A stretch of 32,472 bases of DNA, taken from positions 1 through 32,472 of IMG/VR virus record IMGVR_UViG_3300037635_000469. One strand, given 5' to 3'. Positions within the stretch are counted from its first letter, which is position 1, and each line of letters opens with the position of its first letter. The translations under genes and the position numbers were made by a program. The stretch comes from a virus. Positions 14,693-22,862 of the stretch are shown piece by piece. The notes under the pieces were generated by a model. It was not told the origin of the DNA. It ran no database searches and saw only the letters and a program-made list of their open reading frames with translations.

Positions 14693-16981
14693 TCAACCGT
14701 ATGGGCGTCGCCGCGCTAGATCATTCACAATGTCCCGTGCACCCCCAGCAGCCGTTCCCAACCAGCCGAAGGTATAACCTTCGTCGTTTGGAGGGGTTGT
14801 TCCGGGGGCTTGTCCTTGTGCAACATTACCCCCCGGTCGCATCGACGCGCCAGCAGGGTCAGTCAAATCGCCACGAACTGGAGTCCTTGCTGCTCCACGC
14901 CCGCCGGTTCCAGCCCCTCCACTACGATTACGCAGATCAGTTGCCTGCTGTGCGGCTATATGATTCGCTGCCTGAACCGCCTTGTTCGCAGCATCAATCT
15001 CCGCAAAGAACAATCGGATTCGACCAATATCGTCCGCATCCATCGCACCGCCCTCTAGCCCAACCTCAGCCTGCAACGCTTCCAGATAGACTTTCTGCTC
15101 ATCTTCAGTCATCCCGACCATGTGTTCAGCATGAAGGATATGGCTGCTGTTTTCCTGACCGTACTTACCAACCATATTGGCGTAAGAACCCGCATTCCAA
15201 CGGGCACCCTGCGTGTCCTCAGCAGCCACCTTATCCTTATACATCTGAGTCTTCGCTGCCTCCGGTAGCGCATCCCACAACGCTGCACCTTCAGGACCAT
15301 CTACACCCATGAAGAAACTAGCCGCTTCAGCAGAACCAGCCGCCACCGCTGCAGCAGCCGCACTCTCTGCCGCACTGTTAGCAATCCTGATCCGATCCTG
15401 TTCAGTGTTCGCTTCACGAATCTGCTGCTGCTGACGCTGGAAGTTTGTAGTCGCAGCATCCGTCTGGGCCTTCCGATCCAAACTACGCTGGCGCCCACTC
15501 TCAGCCATCTGATCGCGCTGAAGATCCCGACCCAACTCCGCTTCACTAACCCGCAAAGCCCGATCCAACACTGACTCACCCTCACGCCAAGCACGCTCAT
15601 CAACAGCCTGCTCACCCTGCCACTTACGCTGATCCGTGGCCTGATCGCCCTGCCACAGCCTCTGCGCCGCCTGCTCATCCGACTGGAAAGCCTGCCCCTG
15701 TAGGCGCTCTGCCTCACGGGTAAGGAAGTCCTCGCGGCGACCCATGTCGCCAAGCAACGCCCCAATCATTGCCTCATCACGTTGCGTATTGAACTCTTCC
15801 TGACGCATCGACTCTGACAAGAGGCGCTGCGTTTGCTCCTGATCCAACCCCTGCAACATCCGGAAAGCCTCATCGCCCAAAGCCAACTTCGCTTCAGCAC
15901 CCAACTGGCCCGGCGCAGCAGCACGCTCCGCAGAAGCCATATTGGCGATCTGAGCAAGACGCGACATGGCGTCCTGCGAAGAAGCAGCCTGAGAACCAGC
16001 CTGACCCCCAACCAACTGCGCGACCTGTTCAAACTCATCCGTAACCTGCGGACCCAAATCCGCACGAGCCGTAGCCAAACGATCCGCAACCCCACCAGTC
16101 AAACCAGAAGCACGACCAGCAACAGCATCAATCAAAGCCTTCTGCTGTTCAAGACGACCAGTTTCAAGGGCGCCTACATCAATCCCCAACTGTCGGGCAA
16201 TCTCATCAATCTGAGTACCCCTGCGGCTCTCAGCCTCAGTAACACCAGTCCGACGTTCACCAATCATCTCTCTAATCTTTGCGCTGTAATCGGTTGTAGT
16301 GAGTTCACCCATCAACCTGCGGATTTCAGAATCCAAATCCGCTGGACGATAAAAGTTTGATGGGTCCGATGCAGGCAAAGGGGCTGGCCCCGGTGGTACA
16401 TACGGTGGTACATACGGATCGGGGTCAACGACGGGATCTACAACAGTCCCGTCAACAACAGGAACCTCTGTAGTTGTGGGAACATTTGTAGTTGTAGCGG
16501 GAGCATCTGTAGTTGTACCGCCATCATTCGACGGCGCAAGAGTGCTCAAGAAAGCAGCCAACTCGGCGGCAGTATCAGCCCCCGTCTTCGTTATCGCTGC
16601 CGAAAAATCTGCCGGATTGTAAGCATCCCGATAATTGGTGGGCATCGGCTGACCCGGACGCTGCTGAACACCAGCAGCCGCAGCACCTTCCGCTACCGCA
16701 TTTCTGATAATCGCCTGCATGTTAGGTGAACCACCAAGTCGGCTTCCGTCTGTTTGTGGCGCTGCTTGCAACGCCTGCAAGTCACCCCACTGAAAGGGGG
16801 TGTTTGGGGACGGGGCAGCGCCACGAATCGCTGCCGAAAAGTCAGCAGGATTGTAACTACTCTTCTGAGCAGTTCTAGCAACCGCATCCTCCAAAGCCTT
16901 AGCCTGCTTAGAACGAACTACCGATTCCATCGGACTAGAAACACGCGCTGAACGCGCCCGCTGACCGGGGTCCATAGCCAT
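14693..16981 (-). CDS. Internal virion-like protein, coiled coil with short repeats
   Basis: This 762-aa protein is rich in Ala, Gln, Glu and Arg. Its N-terminal third carries YNPADFSAAI twice (residues about 43 and 120) and a related YRPADLDSEI near 210. These are spaced by low-complexity linkers, including a Thr-rich stretch and a Pro/Val/Asp stretch (VDPDPYVPPYVPP). Residues about 340-520 are a long charged helix with roughly 11-residue repeats built on WQGEQAVDER. The C-terminus is Gly-rich. There is no enzyme motif. Start ATG overlaps the upstream stop by one base and the giant gene follows after one base, so the two are co-translated. It probably belongs with the 138-aa and 2840-aa proteins to the material ejected with the DNA or the inner core; this is by analogy with T7 gp14-16. 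Confidence 0.8.
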   Translation of the reverse strand: MAMDPGQRARSARVSSPMESVVRSKQAKALEDAVARTAQKSSYNPADFSAAIRGAAPSPNTPFQWGDLQALQAAPQTDGSRLGGSPNMQAIIRNAVAEGAAAAGVQQRPGQPMPTNYRDAYNPADFSAAITKTGADTAAELAAFLSTLAPSNDGGTTTDAPATTTNVPTTTEVPVVDGTVVDPVVDPDPYVPPYVPPGPAPLPASDPSNFYRPADLDSEIRRLMGELTTTDYSAKIREMIGERRTGVTEAESRRGTQIDEIARQLGIDVGALETGRLEQQKALIDAVAGRASGLTGGVADRLATARADLGPQVTDEFEQVAQLVGGQAGSQAASSQDAMSRLAQIANMASAERAAAPGQLGAEAKLALGDEAFRMLQGLDQEQTQRLLSESMRQEEFNTQRDEAMIGALLGDMGRREDFLTREAERLQGQAFQSDEQAAQRLWQGDQATDQRKWQGEQAVDERAWREGESVLDRALRVSEAELGRDLQRDQMAESGRQRSLDRKAQTDAATTNFQRQQQQIREANTEQDRIRIANSAAESAAAAAVAAGSAEAASFFMGVDGPEGAALWDALPEAAKTQMYKDKVAAEDTQGARWNAGSYANMVGKYGQENSSHILHAEHMVGMTEDEQKVYLEALQAEVGLEGGAMDADDIGRIRLFFAEIDAANKAVQAANHIAAQQATDLRNRSGGAGTGGRGAARTPVRGDLTDPAGASMRPGGNVAQGQAPGTTPPNDEGYTFGWLGTAAGGARDIVNDLARRRPYG

Positions 16982-17397
16982 TACGGCACCAAACCCTGCA
17001 ACGTCTGCGACACCGCAAACCTACGCATCGCATTAGCGATCTGGTCATCGACCAGACCGCCATACAAATTCTCTTCCAACAAGTTGCGCTGCTTATCCAA
17101 CTGGCGGCGCGCCGCCTCCGCAGAAGACTCAACCCCCGAACGGCCCAACTCGGCCTGCCCAGCAGCAATCTCACGGCCCCTACGGAACTGACCCGAATCC
17201 AACATGCCTCGCCTGTTGAAAGAACCCGGCAACTCACGGGCTGCCTTCTTGATCTGCTGATTAGTACGGAACATATTCATAGACTGCTCCCGACCTAAAC
17301 GGTCGGAAGCACGCTGAATATCATCAAGACCATAGCCGTACTCTTGAGTACGACGCCCCATAGACCCTGAGCGTTCTGCATAACCCGAATACGCCAC
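16981..17397 (-). CDS. Small virion-like helical protein
   Basis: The 138-aa product starts at GTG 17397. It has a Gly/Tyr/Ser-rich N-terminus (MAYSGYAERSGSMGRRTQEYGYG) and a long helix of charged residues with ARELPGSFNRRGMLDSGQFRRGRE in the middle. It has no predicted membrane segment. Proteins with the same 'LPGSFNRRGMLDSG' turn sit beside the large internal proteins in other phages as I recall them. Its stop overlaps the ATG of the 762-aa gene (TAATG), which ties it to that module. A role in the inner-core or tail complex is inferred from position. Confidence 0.75.
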   Translation of the reverse strand: MAYSGYAERSGSMGRRTQEYGYGLDDIQRASDRLGREQSMNMFRTNQQIKKAARELPGSFNRRGMLDSGQFRRGREIAAGQAELGRSGVESSAEAARRQLDKQRNLLEENLYGGLVDDQIANAMRRFAVSQTLQGLVP

Positions 17398-17400
17398 CGA

Positions 17401-17649
17401 TTACCCCCACACAGCCACAGTATTAGAAACCAAAACCTTCTTCGTCGCGGTCCCATCTGTGTCGTACATCACCAGATAATCCGTCGTAGCGATGGTTGCG
17501 CCAAGAGCCGTCAGATTGTTCGCATCCACAGTAAGGGCAATAGCGCCACTCGTTCCACCCCCGGACAAGCCCCCATTTGAAGGCGTCGTCACAGCAGTTA
17601 TATCCCCGGTGGGAACCTGATCTATACGTTGGCTTATCCTTGAAGGCAT
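17401..17649 (-). CDS. Small fiber-repeat-like virion protein
   Basis: A strong AGGAGG lies four bases ahead of ATG 17649. The 82-aa product includes GDITAVTTPSNGGLSGGGTSGAIALTVD, a motif shared with the larger fiber protein encoded at 20433-21272 (GDITAV...ISGGATSGSATVNL). This Gly/Thr/Ser beta-rich repeat is common in phage tail fiber shafts. The C-terminus (YLVMYDTDGTATKKVLVSN) is also typical of the segments joining shaft repeats. It may be a minor fiber or decoration protein, or a detached piece of a longer fiber. Confidence 0.72.
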   Translation of the reverse strand: MPSRISQRIDQVPTGDITAVTTPSNGGLSGGGTSGAIALTVDANNLTALGATIATTDYLVMYDTDGTATKKVLVSNTVAVWG

Positions 17650-17657
17650 CGTTCCTC

Positions 17658-17942
17658 CTAGCCGAAGTAAGTGACATGGGCGGTACTGGTTGAAGAAACC
17701 CGAATAAACTTCACATCGGTCAAATCATCTTCATACAAATCAATCACACTATACGGATTGATGTAATGCCCGACGCTCGCTGTAGGCGTATCCCAACGCA
17801 TCCGAATCGGTTCAGCACCATTCGTAACCATCGCAGCAATAGCGCCAGCGGGTCGTGTCAACCCAACAGCGGTACCCGCAACGGATAATGCCTGATCGCC
17901 TATAACGGACCCGTACTCTGCCGCTGATCTTCGGATGCCCAT
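17658..17942 (-). CDS. Small hypothetical virion protein
   Basis: A 94-aa protein with a TAGGAGC ribosome-binding site ahead of ATG 17942. It is predicted beta-rich, with PAGAIAAMVTNGAEPIRMRWDTPTAS in the centre and VIDLYEDDLTDVKFIRVSSTSTAHVTYFG at the end. Proteins with this 'trAIRMRWDG..PTAS.G' and terminal 'F.r.s.sa.v.v.Y' pattern occur in phage structural modules, often near fibers. I cannot name a function; a small surface or decoration protein is likely. Confidence 0.72.
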   Translation of the reverse strand: MGIRRSAAEYGSVIGDQALSVAGTAVGLTRPAGAIAAMVTNGAEPIRMRWDTPTASVGHYINPYSVIDLYEDDLTDVKFIRVSSTSTAHVTYFG

Positions 17943-17950
17943 ATCTGCTC

Positions 17951-18082
17951 CTAACCGCCGAGCGCGGTTACTCGCGCTTCCAAATTGTCTAACTTCTCTT
18001 GAATCTTGCGAAGTTCGTACTCAATAGACTGCGCATTCTGTCCCAACATCTTACGAGTTGGCTTGTACACGACTGTAGGCAT
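17951..18082 (-). CDS. Tiny coiled-coil protein
   Basis: A 43-aa product starts at ATG 18082, overlapping the upstream stop by one base (TGATG), and ends eight bases before the next gene's start. It reads MPTVVYKPTRKMLGQNAQSI and then an amphipathic helix EYELRKIQEKLDNLEARVTALGG. The heptad pattern (I, L, L, V, L) suggests a short oligomerisation coil. The perfect stop/start packing supports it being a real gene. It may be a partner of the membrane-anchored coiled-coil protein just upstream; no function is known. Confidence 0.65.
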   Translation of the reverse strand: MPTVVYKPTRKMLGQNAQSIEYELRKIQEKLDNLEARVTALGG

Positions 18083-18429
18083 CAGTCCTCCCAGAAAGAC
18101 TGCTCGTCCTGCATCAATAAGGCGCTTACAGAGGAAGCCACCCCAGCGACCAGTTCCTCCATTGCGTCCACACGGCTACACAGGTCTTCCATCGCTGCCA
18201 ACCGTGTTTCTAAATCCCGAATGTCTTCCGAAACATCTTCCACTCGCGCATAAGCGTGCATATCCATCGAATCTTCAATGGATTCAACCGACTCTTCGAG
18301 GCGGTCGATGCGTGCCACTGTGCGTGCTGACGACCATGTGATTGTTCCTGCGATGACCGCTACGGACAGTATGAGTCCGACCGCGATGGTCGGGATCTTT
18401 ACCTGTCGGATGTCGGTCGGTTCGTTCAT
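18082..18429 (-). CDS. Single-pass membrane protein with coiled-coil domain
   Basis: The 115-aa protein has a short polar N-terminus, one transmembrane helix at about 12-32 (IPTIAVGLILSVAVIAGTITW) and then a heptad-rich helix to residue about 105 (RIDRLEESVESIEDSMD, VSEDIRDLETRLAAMEDL). This topology resembles small holin/spanin-type or membrane-anchored phage proteins and xhlA-like hemolysin proteins. It is far from the main lysis cassette and lies among fiber genes. Start overlaps the previous stop (TAATG). It could act in lysis or in the virion; the sequence does not decide. Confidence 0.75.
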   Translation of the reverse strand: MNEPTDIRQVKIPTIAVGLILSVAVIAGTITWSSARTVARIDRLEESVESIEDSMDMHAYARVEDVSEDIRDLETRLAAMEDLCSRVDAMEELVAGVASSVSALLMQDEQSFWED

Positions 18430-18761
18430 TACTCAGGCGGTGTGGGCCACTCAGGCAGACCGAGTACGGTGCCGTCGCTTGAAGTCGCCGGATAGTCTCG
18501 TAGCGCCTGACGGTATGTAGCCCATTCGGCCACCTTCTCCGTAGACAACGGGGCATCTGCCCCTTGCGTCCAATCGCTGCTAGACAAGTATCCGTTGCGC
18601 GCATCTCTCGTCATTGTGAAGTCAACTGCGCTGGCTGACCTGAGAGCGGCCATCTCAGCGTTCTCCTCGTCGGTGAGGGGAACATATTCCCAAGACCCTG
18701 ATGCGTTGGTGTATTTGACCGCCACATCGGCTGGGTATGGATTTTCTACTAGGTCTGGCAT
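18429..18761 (-). CDS. Tail assembly chaperone-like protein (Phage_tail_APC/XkdW-like)
   Basis: The 110-aa product has an AAGGAG site nine bases before ATG 18761. Its second half, RNGYLSSSDWTQGADAPLS followed by WATYRQALRDYPA, is the hallmark of the tail assembly chaperone-like proteins that sit next to fiber genes in many phages. The first half (YPADVAVKYTNASGSWEYVPLTDEE) also fits. Known members are thought to help fold or attach tail fibers. It follows the group of fiber-type genes, which agrees with that role. Confidence 0.85.
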   Translation of the reverse strand: MPDLVENPYPADVAVKYTNASGSWEYVPLTDEENAEMAALRSASAVDFTMTRDARNGYLSSSDWTQGADAPLSTEKVAEWATYRQALRDYPATSSDGTVLGLPEWPTPPE

Positions 18762-18773
18762 TCTTTTTGCTCC

Positions 18774-19325
18774 TTAGGAAGCCTTGGTTCCATATACGGT
18801 GAGAGTGCTACCGGCGGCTAGATTGTAACCGGAACCCGACCACACCGACATATCCGAAATCTCTCCGGTCATACCGCTAGTACCTTGATAACCGGCGGTA
18901 CCAAAATCGAGCCGTTGAGCGCTGGTGGTGGAACCGTTATACATGGTGGCTGCCCACACCGACCAGTTCCAGTTGTAGGTGCCCCCAGTGTTTTGGTGGA
19001 TAATCCAACCAACCGCACATGAGTAGTAGTTCCCGGCGTTGACATGCTGACCGGCCAAACTGCCGAAATAAGCGTTACTATTTATATCACCACTGGGGTA
19101 GCCAGCAGACGCGCTTGCATCTTGATACACCCTGTGTGTTTTGTCGTCTGAGGTCTTGGCGTTCAGGGACATATTCAGCCATGTCGGAGCGGCTCTACTC
19201 TGTACGTCCCGACATTGGGCGATGACGAACAGATCCAGAGCAGAGTTGTTGTTCAACGAACTCAGAGCGATAGACGAAGCGGCGCTACCCAACTCCGCAT
19301 GACCTAATACTTCAACGTAAGCCAT
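18774..19325 (-). CDS. Fiber/adhesin-type protein A
   Basis: A 183-aa beta-rich protein, rich in Ser, Thr, Asn, Gly and Trp. It ends in YNLAAGSTLTVYGTKAS, the closing strand seen in a common phage receptor-binding beta-sandwich (usually AGSxFTLYGIK). The N-terminus lacks the helical signature that would mark a baseplate protein. It is coupled to protein B by a one-base stop/start overlap (TAATG). It shares only the C-terminal strand and general composition with proteins B and C. Together they look like diverged copies or receptor-binding variants. Role in host recognition is inferred. Confidence 0.8.
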   Translation of the reverse strand: MAYVEVLGHAELGSAASSIALSSLNNNSALDLFVIAQCRDVQSRAAPTWLNMSLNAKTSDDKTHRVYQDASASAGYPSGDINSNAYFGSLAGQHVNAGNYYSCAVGWIIHQNTGGTYNWNWSVWAATMYNGSTTSAQRLDFGTAGYQGTSGMTGEISDMSVWSGSGYNLAAGSTLTVYGTKAS

Positions 19326-19822
19326 TAGTTAGAGTCCTTCAATCCCCACAGTTTGAACTGACCGCCGGATTTCAGGTTGCTGGCTACCGGAGTGTAAATC
19401 TTTATGCTATTTATTGCTGCGGTGCTTTTCCAAGCCCCCCCGCTCTGGCTCCACCATTTCTTGTTCATGACCTTTCCAACAACACTTTTCCATCTGCCGG
19501 TATCCGCATAGTTGGGAATCCAAAGGTCGATACTCCCAACAGTTGATTGGGCGATTGCGTCACCAATGCTTATCTCACCACTTGGGTGGGCATCGAACTG
19601 GATGCCCTGACTAGAGGTGCCGTTATACGAATAATACCTGAACCACGTATAGTTTGAGGTGGCGTCGCCGTTGAACTGCACATAAACGGGTTCGTCACTA
19701 GAGTTGGCTTCCACCGTCATCTCAAAATGCAAGTGCGCGTATGTGGCAGGAATAGATGAAAACGTGACATTAGTCGCGTTCGACCCCAACACCTGTTCTT
19801 CGATTAGATCAAACGCAGCCAT
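19325..19822 (-). CDS. Fiber/adhesin-type protein B
   Basis: ATG 19822 overlaps the upstream stop by one base, so I prefer it to a longer frame beginning at 19861. The 165-aa product contains FSSIPATYAHLHFEMTV, then VQFNGDATSNYTWF, then YADTGRWKSVVGKVM and finally AINSIKIYTPVASNLKSGGQFKLWGLK. This is the ordered pattern of a widespread phage tail beta-sandwich, with strands around a FNGD turn and a terminal AG-F-LYG strand. Such domains form trimer tips or surface decorations that bind host glycans. The specific ligand cannot be read from sequence. Confidence 0.85.
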   Translation of the reverse strand: MAAFDLIEEQVLGSNATNVTFSSIPATYAHLHFEMTVEANSSDEPVYVQFNGDATSNYTWFRYYSYNGTSSQGIQFDAHPSGEISIGDAIAQSTVGSIDLWIPNYADTGRWKSVVGKVMNKKWWSQSGGAWKSTAAINSIKIYTPVASNLKSGGQFKLWGLKDSN

Positions 19823-20433
19823 CAGTCGGCTCCCTTGATGCCGTACACCTGAGCCTTGCAACCAGCCTCTAAGTTGAATGAGCCACCGCCGAAGAACGCA
19901 AAGGAAGTGATGGCGGTCGTCCCCATCACCGAGTTCTCCCCCATAATATGTTGATGTGCATTGGCGTTGGCGAGGTCTTGATAGTACGACTCAATCTGAA
20001 CATTACAATGCGTACTCAGGGCTGAATAGTCGTTGATGGCGTTCAACCGGACGATACAAGACTGCCACTGATCCTCAAAGAAACTAGCATTTACACCCGG
20101 CAAACCGCCTGTGGGCGCCCTGAAGAACCCCGACTGGTTGTATCTGTTGATATTACCACTACCCCCTTCGTTGAACGCCGTCCACTCAAAGTTGTTATAG
20201 GTGTCGTTGACCTTGTAATAACATTGAGTTTGCCAATCTCCCGCGTTTTTCAGACGGGCGTGGATAACAATATCCCGAAAGCCTGACCATGCTTCGCTGG
20301 AACCCGCCGACGTAACCTCAAACGTGCTGGCGTCGCTTCCCAGTGTAGAAGTCAACAAGGGAACCCAATAGTCCTCGTCGCCTCCCGCGCCAGCGGCTCC
20401 CATCAATGCGGTTTTAGCCGCCCCAAGAGGCAT
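19822..20433 (-). CDS. Fiber/adhesin-type protein C
   Basis: A 203-aa protein starting at ATG 20433, which overlaps the upstream stop (TAATG). A small-residue N-terminus (PLGAAKTALMGAAGAGG) precedes a beta-rich body with YYKVNDTYNNFEW and ESYYQDLANANAHQHIMG. It ends in SFNLEAGCKAQVYGIKGAD, the same terminal strand as proteins A and B. The start MPLGAAK...GAAGAGG is often seen at the N-terminus of phage and cyanophage tail proteins, where it may dock on the shaft. Third member of a tandem set; a receptor-binding role is inferred. Confidence 0.82.
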   Translation of the reverse strand: MPLGAAKTALMGAAGAGGDEDYWVPLLTSTLGSDASTFEVTSAGSSEAWSGFRDIVIHARLKNAGDWQTQCYYKVNDTYNNFEWTAFNEGGSGNINRYNQSGFFRAPTGGLPGVNASFFEDQWQSCIVRLNAINDYSALSTHCNVQIESYYQDLANANAHQHIMGENSVMGTTAITSFAFFGGGSFNLEAGCKAQVYGIKGAD

Positions 20434-21272
20434 TAGCCCATCGCCAGCCCAGCAGCGAACCCGTACCAGATGGTCCCACCGTCTACTGTCATAAAGGTAA
20501 GGATATCAATACCCGACGTAGTGAGCGTCGGGGCGGTGGCCGCAGGCCAGTCAACGGAACCGGGCCAGTTCACCGTCTGCGACCCACCATTGGTCAGGAT
20601 CAAAGTGAACGAACACGACTTACCCGTAGCAGACGGGTTGCTGAACGTAAACGTCGTTGTTGAAGTGTCCACCGTTCCGGTGACAACATTGCCTGCCGTG
20701 ATGTCAATGTCCTGCGTGCCGCCACCGATGGAACCAATAGCGTTGACGGTTTCGGCGTAATCCTTCATTTCTGGCGTTTCGATGAGGTTGTCGCCCATCG
20801 TGATCTTCGCGTCTGTGAACTCCAACGCCTTGTCGCTGGCATCCCACAACATGAGATCGCCAGCAGTTCCGCTATGGAAACTTACGTCAACACCAGATCC
20901 GTCAGCCCCGACATCCACGGCAGCGTCAATCGCCAGATTTACGGTAGCCGACCCGCTGGTCGCACCCCCACTGATGTTCGTGCCTGCCACAACGGCGGTG
21001 ATATCACCCGTCGTAGGCGCAACCCATGCCAAACCAGAACCCGTCGAAGAATCAGCAGTAAGAACATGGGTGTCCGTACCAGCCGCCAGACGCGCCACAG
21101 CGTCAGCACCCGTAGCGACAATCAGGTCGCCCTTTACGTCAACAATGTCGTTCTGAACAACACCGGGCGTCGTATTGATAAACGCTTCGATATCGTCATT
21201 GTTCTGATTTACGTCCGCTGCGACGATAGTCGTTCCAGCGGAGAATGTGTTCGTAACAGCGAGAGTTGCCAT
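20433..21272 (-). CDS. Tail fiber shaft protein
   Basis: The 279-aa product starts one base after the nozzle gene's stop. The first 50 residues (FSAGTTIVAADVNQNNDDIEAFINT) match the N-terminal attachment region of many phage fibers, in which 'G..I.AsdvN.Nf..i' recurs. A shaft follows with VKGDLIVATGADAVARLAAGTDTHVLTAD, GDITAVVAGTNISGGATSG and similar repeats. The C-terminus, TFSNPSATGKSCSFTLILTNGG followed by a Trp-rich strand segment and TFMTVDGGTIWYGFAAGLAMG, is a common fiber end module. It is probably the main trimeric fiber that carries adhesins A-C or competes with them. Confidence 0.87.
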   Translation of the reverse strand: MATLAVTNTFSAGTTIVAADVNQNNDDIEAFINTTPGVVQNDIVDVKGDLIVATGADAVARLAAGTDTHVLTADSSTGSGLAWVAPTTGDITAVVAGTNISGGATSGSATVNLAIDAAVDVGADGSGVDVSFHSGTAGDLMLWDASDKALEFTDAKITMGDNLIETPEMKDYAETVNAIGSIGGGTQDIDITAGNVVTGTVDTSTTTFTFSNPSATGKSCSFTLILTNGGSQTVNWPGSVDWPAATAPTLTTSGIDILTFMTVDGGTIWYGFAAGLAMG

Positions 21273-22856
21273 CTACCTGAGTCTCCTTGGCGTATACGTG
21301 AAAGCCAACGCGTTGACTTCCCAGTGGTTATTTGTGGAAGGACCGCTGACCTTCATACTAATACTTCTTCCTGTCCCAAGTGTGGGCAGATTCTGCACGT
21401 TTGCCGTCAAATTGGAAGCAATCGCATCCCATTCAGCCAAATACGGCGAATCTGGATCGGCATTATCCCATTTAGCCGTACCCCACCGGGACTGAGATAC
21501 CTTCCCCGTCACCGACAAGGTGAAAGAATTTGATTGTTCTGACTTGTCGTAATCCTTGTAAATCTGAATAGGCAACGAGATCGTGGATTCCGCAGATAGC
21601 ACAACCCTTGGTCGGCCCCACCGTTTCTTCACGATGGGATCGCGGCCTGCGACCCATCGTGTCACAAAGTAGGATTCTATATGAACTTCAGTTGATCCGC
21701 TGTACCGGTCGCTTGTGCGATTCTGCGCATCCTCCACATCCACCAGAATTCCGGTGTTGGCGACACAACCGGCATAGACGGTTGCGGTCGCATTCGGAGG
21801 GTTGAACGCGTACAGGGGGGCGGCATCAATATCAGTCGTAACCCATGCGCCACCTTCCCCCAAGGTTGGGTCGTAAATCAGGGTGCGGCGAGTGGTTGTG
21901 CCGCCTTCGGTCCAATCCACGGATACGTACAGTTTGTTGTTCCCCCATGCCAGTTGGGGAGGGTTGCTGTCTAGGTTCCGTATGCGCCCATCATCAATGG
22001 CGGGCTGCAATTTGGCGAACAGCCACATGAACTGTTGCCCGTCGTAAACGTAGACCCCATTGTTTCCATACCAGAAGAATGTTCCGAAGGTTGTGGAAAC
22101 GGGGGACGACAAGGGGATGGACCCAACGTCGTTGGTTACGTTTACAACTTGAAACGAGTCGGAGTCCCACCCGTAGATGGCGTGAATACTATTCGATTTA
22201 AAAACTAGGAGGCGGTCACCCATTGGGAGAAGACCGGTGATGTAATCACCGTGTTCTCCCTTGTCGATGTCCACGTAATCGGCAGCCGCCCACTTCTCCG
22301 GCTCGTTAGCGTTACTCCATCGAACCCGGTATTTGTGGTTCGTTGCAGATTCGACCGTGTTGGCTGCCCACGCAAAGTTGTTCCAAAATGTGACGTATTG
22401 GGCTTGAGGAAAGTTGCCCGCAGAACCATTTAAGGTAAGACCCAGATCCGCTGCGGAAGAACCATCCCACTTGAATGAAACCTTGTCGCCTGAAACCCCG
22501 TAAGCGACATTGTTCATCGTCATCCCGTACACGCGGGTACCAGCGGTACGGGCGGTAATGCCCGTCAGGTCTGTGAAATTGGAGGTGGTGGCGTAAGCAA
22601 CCTTGGTTCCGTAGTTGACCATCACCTGAGCGGTACCGCTATCAGTGAAGAACCCCCAGATCCCTTCGATGTCCGCACTCAGGGCTGTGGTATTCAACCG
22701 GTCCACGCCGTCGCGCTGGCGGATACCGCCACGCGGGTCAACAACCACGTTTAGAAGGTCAGGTGATTCGTTTTCTGCCAGATTGAACTGGTCGGATCGA
22801 AGATTCAATCCGCCGGTAAAGGCTTCAAGAACTTCTAGTTTGAATTGGCGGGCCAT
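21273..22856 (-). CDS. Tail nozzle protein (T7 gp12 / tail tubular protein B-like)
   Basis: At 527 aa this is near the size of the nozzle proteins of short-tailed phages. The N-terminus EAFTGGLNLRSDQFNLAENESPDLLNVVVDPRGGIRQRDG fits, where the phage sequence defines which data points are loaded. In the middle, VRWSNANEPEKWAAADYVDID and ITGLLPMGDRLLVFKSNSIHAIYG are the characteristic repeats of the beta-propeller platform. GTFFWYGNNGVYVYDGQQF adds another blade. The protein forms the hexameric end of the tail tube below the adaptor. Its place between the adaptor and fiber genes agrees. Confidence 0.88.
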   Translation of the reverse strand: MARQFKLEVLEAFTGGLNLRSDQFNLAENESPDLLNVVVDPRGGIRQRDGVDRLNTTALSADIEGIWGFFTDSGTAQVMVNYGTKVAYATTSNFTDLTGITARTAGTRVYGMTMNNVAYGVSGDKVSFKWDGSSAADLGLTLNGSAGNFPQAQYVTFWNNFAWAANTVESATNHKYRVRWSNANEPEKWAAADYVDIDKGEHGDYITGLLPMGDRLLVFKSNSIHAIYGWDSDSFQVVNVTNDVGSIPLSSPVSTTFGTFFWYGNNGVYVYDGQQFMWLFAKLQPAIDDGRIRNLDSNPPQLAWGNNKLYVSVDWTEGGTTTRRTLIYDPTLGEGGAWVTTDIDAAPLYAFNPPNATATVYAGCVANTGILVDVEDAQNRTSDRYSGSTEVHIESYFVTRWVAGRDPIVKKRWGRPRVVLSAESTISLPIQIYKDYDKSEQSNSFTLSVTGKVSQSRWGTAKWDNADPDSPYLAEWDAIASNLTANVQNLPTLGTGRSISMKVSGPSTNNHWEVNALAFTYTPRRLR

Positions 22857-22862
22857 CGCCCG

